Assembly: GCA_027049085.1 (NCBI GenBank)
Contig: JALTVH010000217.1
Location: forward strand, 1 to 11,905
Origin: Aquificaceae bacterium
GTDB taxonomy: Bacteria > Aquificota > Aquificia > Aquificales > Aquificaceae
Length of the DNA: 11,905 bases
Direction: 5' to 3'
Part shown: piece by piece, positions 1-5,702 of the stretch
Layout of the letters: every line of letters starts with the position of its first letter
Position numbering within the stretch: position 1 is the stretch's first letter
The notes under the pieces: generated by a model
What the model saw: the letters and a program-made list of their open reading frames with translations, nothing else
What the model was told of the DNA's origin: nothing
The model's database searches: none
Position numbers and translations under genes: made by a program

Positions 1-226
1 CAAGCTCAACCACGTCACCGGGAGTAAGAGTTAGCTCTTTTCCCTCAACACCTATGGTTACTTCTCCCTCAATTACCCACCTTACTTCCCTGTCTTGATG
101 AGTGTGAGTTGGGTAGTAGGTGCCGGGGGGATCGGACCAGGTGTATACTGAATATCCCTGATCTCTCAGGATTTCCTTTATCTTCCCTTCATCGGTTATT
201 CCTGTTTCTTCAAAACGAACACCCAT
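1..226 (-). CDS. Cupin-domain protein, 5' part only (runs off the left edge)
   Basis: Reading the minus strand from ATG at 226 gives 75 residues with no stop before the window edge, so the C-terminus is missing. Residues 35-54 fit the classic cupin motif 1, G(X)5HXH(X)3-4E(X)6G, exactly: G35, H41, H43, E47 and G54. The two His and the Glu are the usual metal ligands. The stretch GKELTLTPGD at 62-71 is the start of motif 2, whose third His would lie beyond the edge. Small single-domain cupins of this kind bind a metal in the cytoplasm, but their substrates vary too much to name one. The gene is divergent from the epmA-like gene, with only 23 bases between start codons. No Shine-Dalgarno is visible. 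A TATAAT at 237-242 on this strand would give a leader of only a few bases. Confidence 0.85.
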   Translation of the reverse strand, partial: MGVRFEETGITDEGKIKEILRDQGYSVYTWSDPPGTYYPTHTHQDREVRWVIEGEVTIGVEGKELTLTPGDVVEL

Positions 227-231
227 GAGAT

Positions 232-251
232 ATAAGATTATAAATTCTTAT
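232..251. promoter_or_regulatory. AT-rich inverted repeat and -10-like boxes between divergent cupin and epmA-like genes
   Basis: ATAAGA (232-237) and TCTTAT (246-251) are perfect 6-base inverted arms around an 8-base AT core; 8 of 10 pairs match overall. The same bases contain TATAAT on the minus strand (242-237, facing the cupin) and TATAAG/TATAAA on the plus strand (231-236, 239-244, facing the epmA-like gene). A TTCAAA at 209-214 lies 16 bases before TATAAG. No convincing -35 is seen for the minus strand. With so little space, each transcript would start within a few bases of its ATG. The segment is AT-rich, so the symmetry could be chance. Confidence 0.3.
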
Positions 252-1131
252 GAACATCCTTAAGGAGTGGAGCAACTTTCTCAGGGAAATAAGGGATTTC
301 TTCTACCGACGAGGTTATATGGAGGTCACAACGCCAGTTCTCCTTGAAAAGCCAAACCTTGATCCCAACATAAGCCCGATAGAGGTAGTTGTTAATGTCA
401 ATAGGGATACGAAGAGGGTTTGGCTTCATACCTCTCCTGAATATGCTATGAAGAAGATCCTTGCAAAACAACCAGCGGACATTTTCCAGATCACAAAGGT
501 TTTCAGAGACGGTGAGTATGGAAGACTTCACAGACCTGAATTTACCATGCTTGAGTGGTACAAAATTGGTGCGGATTACAAGGATTTGATAGAGGAAGTC
601 AGGGAACTTGTTCATGAAACCTGCGGAATTGAAGTCAGCAAAAAGCTAACTTTTAAAGAAGCGGTCTCCGAATTTCTGGGATTCAGCTACACCGAGGACT
701 CGGATTACCTTTTAAAGGCCCTTGAGAGAGCAGGGATTGAAGTATCGGGAGAATGGGACCTTGAGAGCCTGACTGACCTTATTCTTTCGAAGGTCGGGGA
801 GAGGTCAAGGGAAATTACGGGACTCTTTGTGATCGACTTTCCTCCCGTTGCCTGCGCCTTAGCAAGAGTCGAAGGTGGAGCGGCAGAGAGATTTGAGCTC
901 TATATAAAAGGGATTGAAATAGCCAACGGCTGGACAGAGGAAAGGGATCCCGGGGAAATAAGAAAAAGGCTTGAAAGGGAATCAATAAAAAAGGGACTGC
1001 CTCTTGACCAGGAGTTTATGAAAGCTTGCTCGCAGCTTCCTCCCTGTGCAGGGTGTTCTGTTGGTCTTGAGAGGCTTTTCATGATAAGGATCGGCTGTGA
1101 GGATCTGAGGGATATAGAATTATTACCATGA
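250..1131 (+). CDS. epmA: EF-P beta-lysylation protein, EpmA/PoxA/GenX-like
   Basis: A class II lysyl-tRNA-synthetase-like catalytic core with no anticodon-binding domain. In known EpmA proteins this enzyme attaches a beta-lysine to a conserved Lys of elongation factor P, helping ribosomes through polyproline stretches. Hallmarks are TSPEY (61-65), motif 2 with FRDGEYGRLHRPEFTMLEW (85-103), ERFELYIKGIEIANGW (213-228) and motif 3 GLERLFM (272-278). MLEWY and KGIEIANG are EpmA-like rather than LysRS-like. At 293 aa it is shorter than E. coli EpmA (325 aa), mostly at the N-terminus. The start is fixed by an in-frame TAA at 241-243, making ATG 250 the first possible start. There is no Shine-Dalgarno, so it may be near-leaderless. 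Ser270 sits where E. coli EpmA has Ala298 and LysRS has Gly. The stop overlaps the next gene as ATGA. No EpmB or EF-P gene is in the window. Confidence 0.88.
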   Translation: MNILKEWSNFLREIRDFFYRRGYMEVTTPVLLEKPNLDPNISPIEVVVNVNRDTKRVWLHTSPEYAMKKILAKQPADIFQITKVFRDGEYGRLHRPEFTMLEWYKIGADYKDLIEEVRELVHETCGIEVSKKLTFKEAVSEFLGFSYTEDSDYLLKALERAGIEVSGEWDLESLTDLILSKVGERSREITGLFVIDFPPVACALARVEGGAAERFELYIKGIEIANGWTEERDPGEIRKRLERESIKKGLPLDQEFMKACSQLPPCAGCSVGLERLFMIRIGCEDLRDIELLP

Positions 1132-1463
1132 ATAGCTTTGAGATATTTCACCTGGTAACTACAAGGTTTGCTGACCTCAGGTGGTCGGAATTCAGGGACG
1201 ACCTTATACTCAAATCAATGAAAGCACTCAGAAAACTAAGGGACGGGAAAGACCCATCAAGTGTTCTTGAAGATCAGAAGGTATCAGGTGGAATTGAGGA
1301 TGTTATAGATGACCTTGCTGAGTTTGTAAGGAATTCCGAAAAGAAAGAGGTCAACAGGGTAATTGACAGCCTTGGGATGTTCCTGAAGGCACCTGCACCC
1401 TGCAGGACGAAGATCATTTCTCTTATTGAGAAGATGCTCGGCAAAGTGGAGGCAAAGGGTTGA
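1128..1463 (+). CDS. Unrecognised 111-aa protein between epmA-like gene and metF
   Basis: I do not recognise the family. The protein is small, charged and apparently all-helical, with no signal peptide or membrane segment, so it is probably cytoplasmic. Its middle is strongly acidic (IEDVIDDLAEF, about 56-66) and the ends are basic. One Cys (C92) follows the only proline-rich spot (KAPAPC, 87-92). It is a real gene rather than a chance frame because it is stitched into the operon: ATG at 1128 overlaps the upstream stop as ATGA, and its own TGA at 1461-1463 overlaps the TTG start of metF as TTGA. Such coupling points to co-translation with both neighbours, but there is no evidence of a functional link to folate or EF-P. 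Confidence 0.75.
   Translation: MNSFEIFHLVTTRFADLRWSEFRDDLILKSMKALRKLRDGKDPSSVLEDQKVSGGIEDVIDDLAEFVRNSEKKEVNRVIDSLGMFLKAPAPCRTKIISLIEKMLGKVEAKG
1448..1452 (+). promoter_or_regulatory. Shine-Dalgarno for metF supporting a TTG start
   Basis: GGAGG lies 7 bases upstream of TTG 1460, inside the end of the preceding gene. This is the evidence for the non-ATG start, which also gives the TTGA stop-start overlap. Confidence 0.7.
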
Positions 1464-2356
1464 AGATCGGTGAGATACTGAGAAGGGGTGTCTTTTCCGT
1501 TTCCTTTGAGTTTTTCCCTCCCAAAAGTGAAGAGGGAGAGAAACAGCTTTTTGAAACCGTTTCACAGCTAAGGAAACTCAATCCTACCTTTGTTTCCGTG
1601 ACCTATGGTGCGGGAGGGTCAACAAGGGATCGGACAAGGAAAGTTGTTCAGCGTATACACGAAGAGGTCAGCCTGAACGTGATGGCTCATCTGACCTGCA
1701 TAGCCCACAGAAAGGAGGAGCTTGTAGAAATACTGAGGGAGTATGACAAGATAGGTATAGACAACATCCTTGCCCTCAGGGGAGATGTTCCAAGAGATGA
1801 CCCGGATTTCCGGCCGCCGGAGGGATCCTGCAAATACGCGGTTGAACTTGTAAGGCTGATAAGGGATGAGTTCGGCGACAGATTTTCAGTCGGGGTCGCT
1901 TCTTATCCGGAGGGACATCCTGAGTCTCCCAACATGGAGTGGGAAATAAAGTACTTTGCCCTTAAGGTGAGTGCTGGTGCTGACTTTTCTATCACACAGA
2001 TGTTCTTTGATAACAGCTTCTACTACAACTTCATAGAGGAGTGTGCTTTGGCAGGTATTGATGTACCCATAATTCCTGGAATAATGCCCATTACCAACTA
2101 CAAGCAGATCAAAAAGTTTGCCAGCATGTGCGGTGCAGAAATTCCCCAGAATCTCGTTGAAAAGCTTGAACCAGTGAGCGACAAACCGGAAGAGGTTGCA
2201 AAGATAGGAATTGATTTTGCAATAAGGCAGTGTGAAGATCTCTTAAAAAACGGTGTCCCCGGCCTGCACTTTTACACTCTAAACAGGTCCAAGGCAACCC
2301 TTCAGATATATGAGGCAATAAAAGATTCTGTTCCTATCAGGGACCTATCTGTCTGA
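1460..2356 (+). CDS. metF: 5,10-methylenetetrahydrofolate reductase
   Basis: Cytoplasmic flavoprotein that reduces 5,10-methylene-THF to 5-methyl-THF, the methyl donor for methionine synthesis; in acetogens the same family serves the methyl branch of carbon fixation. At 298 aa it matches the bacterial MetF length and has the family landmarks in order: FEFFPPKSEEGE (16-27, with the catalytic Glu at 17), SVTYGAGGSTRDRT (46-59), LTCIAHRKEEL (78-88), LALRGD (104-109, the Asp contacting the flavin), SITQMFFDN (177-185), IIPGIMPI (204-211) and HFYTLNR (270-276). The start is TTG at 1460, supported by GGAGG at 1448-1452 with a 7-base spacer. Its last 20 bases overlap the 3' end of the convergent 472-aa gene. 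No partner such as metV or methionine synthase is nearby. Confidence 0.96.
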   Translation: MKIGEILRRGVFSVSFEFFPPKSEEGEKQLFETVSQLRKLNPTFVSVTYGAGGSTRDRTRKVVQRIHEEVSLNVMAHLTCIAHRKEELVEILREYDKIGIDNILALRGDVPRDDPDFRPPEGSCKYAVELVRLIRDEFGDRFSVGVASYPEGHPESPNMEWEIKYFALKVSAGADFSITQMFFDNSFYYNFIEECALAGIDVPIIPGIMPITNYKQIKKFASMCGAEIPQNLVEKLEPVSDKPEEVAKIGIDFAIRQCEDLLKNGVPGLHFYTLNRSKATLQIYEAIKDSVPIRDLSV

Positions 2357-3755
2357 GAAAGGCGGGGATCTCGTCATCTCTGTACCATCCGGCTTCCTCA
2401 ACCTTTCTCTCTATAAAGTCTCTGTCCTTTCCTACCTTTTCGCTTAGAAACTCTATAAAGTCCTCACGTTTCCCTTTAAAGCTATCTACCTCTTCCTCCC
2501 TGACCTCAGGGAATCTCGTCACGATCCTTCTCTTGACCTCATTCCATGCTCTGCTACTGTCCGTTATCCTGAAGCTCTTGTCCCTCACACCGTCCTTGAC
2601 GGCAAGGTCCTTAATGTGCTGGATCATCTGCGGGTCCATAGTGATGATCGCCTCCGCCATGACGGGATCAACAGAGTAGTAAATACCAAAGAGCTTTCCA
2701 AGTAACCTCCTCTTCATTTTTATAAAGAGTCCGAGGGTTTCAGAAACCTCTACGAACTTGGGTTGAATGAGCTCCCAGTAGTTGAGCAGTTCAAGCTCAA
2801 GACCACCAAGGGTCCTGATGTGGGCTGTGAGTTCTGAGATGCTGAAGTCCTGTCTATCCTGAACTTTTGCACTGTTGGTCTTTCTTGTTTCACCCCAGTC
2901 CGCATGCACATCTGTGTGAACGGGAGGGATGATGTGATAGTTCTCTGACTCCCATCCGGCCTTTCGGAGGATCTGCTCCGCACCGTGTTCATCAAGGCTG
3001 TACCTCTCCATCAGAAGTTTTTTGAGGCCTTCTCTGTCCTTTCTGAACCTGTCAATTTCATCCTCGGGCAGGTCTATCTCAACGTAGACGAGCTTCTCTG
3101 AGCCGTCCCCGTTCTTTACAAAAATGTTCTTTCTTCCGTTGATATTGCTCTTGATAAAGTTCCAGTCATCACTGGTCATAACCGGTTCGGGATGCCACCT
3201 TGAATCCATCTCGCTTTCAAGCTCAAGGTAGGGGATCGACTCATACCAGGTTGCCTTGACAAGCTTTTCTTCTATAAGGTCCTCCGACTCTCCTGTTCTG
3301 TTCTTCACGTACTCAATAAAATCCTTTCTATTCATTTTGAATCTGTCAATCTCATCAAAGGAAAGCTCGGGAAAGAGGATCTTAAGCTTGTACCTTATGT
3401 AATCCCAGTTTCCAAAAAGGTTCTGGGGCTCAAGGACCTCCTCAAAGTAGGGGTGTTTCCTGACAAAATCAAAGTAATAGGAAATGTACCTCCTCACTCT
3501 GGGGTCTGTTCTTATCAACGTTTCCATAAAATCAGGATCGTAGTGGCTGATCATTGAAAGGATCCTTGCTATATTCACCTTCTTAACGTTGTGTAGATGG
3601 CAGAGTTCAACCGCATAAGACCTTGGGATCCTGTCATTTATTGAGCAATATCGGTTAAGTACGTCCATCTCGCATTTGAGAAGTTCCCTGAGAACAGCAA
3701 GCTTCTCAACTTTGCTCAAGCGGTTTTTTAAAACGAGTGACTCAAGAACTCCCAT
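2337..3755 (-). CDS. 472-aa protein with duplicated helical domain and three CsbD-like modules
   Basis: No named full-length family recognised. Three segments share a pattern: opening Trp, then EIDxF(K/R)xxR(K/E)D/G-type core, an amphipathic helix, and closing G/T-W. They lie at about residues 117-170, 198-268 and 404-457. The core (E-I-D-R-F-x-x-x-R, then xGxxxxxIExKxxxAGW) resembles the C-terminal half of CsbD, a roughly 60-aa bacterial stress protein of unknown mechanism. A second duplicated unit precedes modules 1 and 3: helical regions at about 24-91 and 316-382, each containing DPx3Ex2Ix2DP (73-85 and 363-375). The protein is charged, with no signal peptide or membrane segment. The ATG at 3755 is preferred over GTG 3764 because GGGAGGT ends 7 bases before it and the GTG lies inside that site. 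Last gene of the moaD-GT9 string, 40 bases after GT9; its 3' end overlaps metF by 20 bases. Function is unknown; a stress or scaffold role is inference. Confidence 0.82.
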   Translation of the reverse strand: MGVLESLVLKNRLSKVEKLAVLRELLKCEMDVLNRYCSINDRIPRSYAVELCHLHNVKKVNIARILSMISHYDPDFMETLIRTDPRVRRYISYYFDFVRKHPYFEEVLEPQNLFGNWDYIRYKLKILFPELSFDEIDRFKMNRKDFIEYVKNRTGESEDLIEEKLVKATWYESIPYLELESEMDSRWHPEPVMTSDDWNFIKSNINGRKNIFVKNGDGSEKLVYVEIDLPEDEIDRFRKDREGLKKLLMERYSLDEHGAEQILRKAGWESENYHIIPPVHTDVHADWGETRKTNSAKVQDRQDFSISELTAHIRTLGGLELELLNYWELIQPKFVEVSETLGLFIKMKRRLLGKLFGIYYSVDPVMAEAIITMDPQMIQHIKDLAVKDGVRDKSFRITDSSRAWNEVKRRIVTRFPEVREEEVDSFKGKREDFIEFLSEKVGKDRDFIERKVEEAGWYRDDEIPAFLRQIGP

Positions 3756-3760
3756 CTTGA

Positions 3761-3769
3761 CCACCTCCC
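3761..3769 (-). promoter_or_regulatory. Shine-Dalgarno deciding the start of the 472-aa gene
   Basis: The minus strand reads GGGAGGTGG here; GGAGGT (3768-3763) is 7 bases from ATG 3755. An alternative GTG at 3764-3762 falls inside this site and is therefore unlikely to be the start. Confidence 0.7.
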
Positions 3770-3795
3770 ATATCTTTATGATCGGATCTCTGGGA

Positions 3796-4749
3796 TCAGT
3801 TATTCCTGATTAGACTCAGAGTTTTTTCAAAGACCGCCTCAGGCGGTATCTCAAGACAGCGGTAATCGCCGTACCTGCAGTTTCCTTTCCCGTGAATGTC
3901 GCATGGCTGACAGGGAAGGTTTCTCAAAATTACCTCCCCTTCCTCAGGAAACAGAGAAAAGCCAAGGGTAGGGTGAGTTCCACCATAAACCTGGACACAC
4001 CTTGTGCCAACTGATCTTGCAAGGTGCAGAGGTCCCGAGTCATTGCCCACCAGCGCACTGGCAAGTTTTAGAACCGCAAGCAAATCTGTGAGGGATAACT
4101 CCCCGCAGAGATTTATCCCCACCTCAGGTGGTACCAGTGCCCTGTCCTTTTCGTCACCTACCCACACAACCTCAACTCCAGCTTCCTTTAAAAGGCGTGC
4201 AACCGCGCTGTAGTACGGATACCTCTTTTTTATGTATCTCGCACCTGGGGCAATCGCCACAAATTCCGTGGAAGGCAGAAACTCTGACACCTTCTGGAGT
4301 CTTTCCTCTGAGACCTCAATCCTTGGCAGTGGTGAACTTTTATTGCTGGCTAGGCCCTTCAGAGCGGACAAATAGCTCTGAGTTACATAGTAGGATTTTC
4401 TCAAAAAGGGAAGCCTTACCGAAAGCCTTCTCCTCAGCGAGTCCTTTCTGTATGATAGCCACTTCCCGCCAAGTCTGGTCCTGAGGAAAACCGTCCTGAA
4501 ATTCTTATGAAGGTCTATAAAAAGGTCAAAATTCATGTTCTTCAATTGTTCTATAAAGTCTTTTTTGATAATGCTTTCCCTTTTTGCAGGTACAGTGGTT
4601 ACACGCCAGTCATCCTCAAATATACTGTCGTAAGGTCTGAAAGTAAGCAGGTAGGGCTTAAAGCCAGCTTCAAGGAGGGGATCTATTACAACTGATGCAA
4701 GGACAACATCCCCAAGAGAGGAAAGTCTGATGATAAGGGCCTTATTCAT
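3796..4749 (-). CDS. Glycosyltransferase family 9 (ADP-heptose:LPS heptosyltransferase-like)
   Basis: A GT-B fold transferase of about the family length (317 aa). GT9 enzymes add heptose to the LPS inner core on the cytoplasmic face of the inner membrane. Visible features: N-terminal IIRLSSLGDVVLASVV (6-21, with the acceptor-activating Asp at 14), IAPGARYIKKRYP (166-178) in the donor domain, VGNDSGPLHLA (234-244), GGTHPTLGFS (256-265), and a C-terminal four-Cys pattern C280-x2-C283-x7-C291-x6-C298 common in this family. Which acceptor it uses (WaaC-, WaaF- or RfaQ-like) cannot be told. The ATG at 4749 overlaps the moaD stop by one base (TGATG); a TTG one codon earlier is possible but less likely. 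The four Cys may hold a structural metal or disulfide; this is not established. Confidence 0.9.
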   Translation of the reverse strand: MNKALIIRLSSLGDVVLASVVIDPLLEAGFKPYLLTFRPYDSIFEDDWRVTTVPAKRESIIKKDFIEQLKNMNFDLFIDLHKNFRTVFLRTRLGGKWLSYRKDSLRRRLSVRLPFLRKSYYVTQSYLSALKGLASNKSSPLPRIEVSEERLQKVSEFLPSTEFVAIAPGARYIKKRYPYYSAVARLLKEAGVEVVWVGDEKDRALVPPEVGINLCGELSLTDLLAVLKLASALVGNDSGPLHLARSVGTRCVQVYGGTHPTLGFSLFPEEGEVILRNLPCQPCDIHGKGNCRYGDYRCLEIPPEAVFEKTLSLIRNN

Positions 4750-4985
4750 CAACCACCGCTTACGGGAGGAATGATCGCCACAGTGTCACCATCTCTTATT
4801 TGCGTGTCTTCACCGACGTATTCCTCATTGACAGCTATCCTGAGTGAATTTATCACCTCTCTGAGTTCAGGATGCCTTTCGGCAAGAAAACTTTTCAGCT
4901 CCTTAACGCTCCCTTCAAAATCAATCTCTTCCTCAGACAATCCCAGCCGTTCTCTCACAAAAGAGAAATACTTTACCGTTGGCAT
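4749..4985 (-). CDS. moaD: MoaD-type ubiquitin-fold sulfur carrier protein
   Basis: A 78-aa beta-grasp protein ending in Gly-Gly (77-78), the site that is adenylated and turned into a thiocarboxylate. In the molybdenum-cofactor pathway MoaD with MoaE makes up molybdopterin synthase and supplies the dithiolene sulfur. Family features: start VKYFSFVRERLG (4-15), LxxRHPEL-like centre (33-40), AVNEEYV (51-57), and the ending DGDTVAIIPPVSGG (65-78). The ATG at 4985 is preferred; a TTG two codons upstream (4991) would add only Met-Leu. No Shine-Dalgarno is seen for either. No moaE, moeB or other moa gene is nearby; instead it is translationally coupled to a GT9 gene, so a role as sulfur carrier in another pathway remains possible. 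Confidence 0.88.
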   Translation of the reverse strand: MPTVKYFSFVRERLGLSEEEIDFEGSVKELKSFLAERHPELREVINSLRIAVNEEYVGEDTQIRDGDTVAIIPPVSGG

Positions 4986-5007
4986 CAGCAAAAATATAAA
5001 CTAAAAT
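4979..5007 (+). promoter_or_regulatory. Sigma70-like promoter of the Crp/Fnr-type gene
   Basis: TTGGCA at 4979-4984 (5 of 6 to TTGACA), a 17-base spacer, and TAAAAT at 5002-5007 (5 of 6 to TATAAT). Transcription would start near 5013-5015, and the ATG is at 5016, so the mRNA would have almost no leader, which agrees with the lack of a Shine-Dalgarno. The -35 box lies inside the start of the divergent moaD gene. Confidence 0.55.
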
Positions 5008-5015
5008 ATCAACGG

Positions 5016-5702
5016 ATGGGGGAGAAGGAGAAATTAGAGGATTATCTTAAAAAGAGTGTTCTCTTCCATGACCTCAGCAGTTCAGATATAAGAAAGATCG
5101 CCCTTCTTTTTGAAATGATTGAACTCCCCATGGGAGATGTACTCTTTTACGAGAAGGATAGAAGTAGTGATATGTACATTGTCCTTCAGGGGTGTGTTAG
5201 GGCATCCCTCTTTGACGAACAGGGAAATGAGCTTGTCCTTGCCGAGCTCGGACCTGGTGAATTCATTGGTGAGATGTCAATGATTGATGAACTTCCCCGT
5301 TCGGCAACAGTAATTGCCGAGGAACCCACACGGCTTGCAAAACTTACAAGGAAGAATTTCATGAAAGTTGTAAGGGAAAACCCTGAAATCGCAGTTAACG
5401 TTATTAAGGCTCTGGTATCAAGACTCAGAAAGACCGACGATATGGTTGAGGCACTCGCCTTCAGGAACGTGGAGGGAAGGATCGTCAAGTTCCTCCTGAC
5501 GGTTGGGAAGGAGAAAGGGTCCTACGAAAATGGCAAGGTCAAGGTTAGAAAGATGGTTCACAAAGACCTTGCTTCAAGGGTAGGTGCATCCCGTGAGGCA
5601 GTTACAAAAGCTCTCAAGGCACTTATCTTCAAGGGCGTGATTGAGGAAAAGGGTAATTTCTGGCTCCTTTCCAAGAACGCCGAGGAAGAGATAGACCCCT
5701 GA
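5016..5702 (+). CDS. Crp/Fnr-family transcriptional regulator
   Basis: A 228-aa dimeric DNA-binding regulator. The N-terminal cyclic-nucleotide-binding-type beta-barrel covers about residues 14-115. Its phosphate-binding cassette GEFIGEMSMIDELPRSATV (81-99) keeps Glu86, Arg95 and Ser96, the positions that hold cAMP in CRP, so a cyclic nucleotide or similar ligand is plausible. A dimerisation helix follows (about 111-145), then a winged helix with the HTH at about 180-208 (HKDLASRVGASREAVTKALKAL). Only one Cys (C60) is present, so there is no FNR-type iron-sulfur cluster. The ATG at 5016 is chosen because the frame upstream reads into moaD on the other strand and a good promoter ends just before this ATG. 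It stands alone, divergent from moaD and butting against gltX: its TGA and the gltX TGA form the palindrome TGATCA. Its targets are unknown. Confidence 0.93.
   Translation: MGEKEKLEDYLKKSVLFHDLSSSDIRKIALLFEMIELPMGDVLFYEKDRSSDMYIVLQGCVRASLFDEQGNELVLAELGPGEFIGEMSMIDELPRSATVIAEEPTRLAKLTRKNFMKVVRENPEIAVNVIKALVSRLRKTDDMVEALAFRNVEGRIVKFLLTVGKEKGSYENGKVKVRKMVHKDLASRVGASREAVTKALKALIFKGVIEEKGNFWLLSKNAEEEIDP

Noticed and set aside
238..615. 125-codon open frame antisense to the epmA-like gene
   Set aside because: It covers the class II synthetase coding region on the other strand, has no family features and conflicts with the real cupin start at 226.
250..1131. Lysyl-tRNA synthetase
   Set aside because: The N-terminal anticodon-binding domain is absent with a stop codon directly upstream, and core motifs (MLEWY, KGIEIANG) match EpmA.
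4986..4991. TTG at 4991 as the moaD start
   Set aside because: It adds only Met-Leu before ATG 4985, which fits the family's usual beginning, and has no ribosome site.
4872..5015. Longer N-terminus for the Crp/Fnr-type protein (48 extra residues from ATG 4872)
   Set aside because: The extension reads through the complement of moaD, contains no domain, and lies upstream of a good promoter at 4979-5007.
5016..5702. FNR-type oxygen sensor
   Set aside because: There is only one Cys (C60) and no N-terminal Cys cluster, while CRP-like phosphate-pocket residues are kept.
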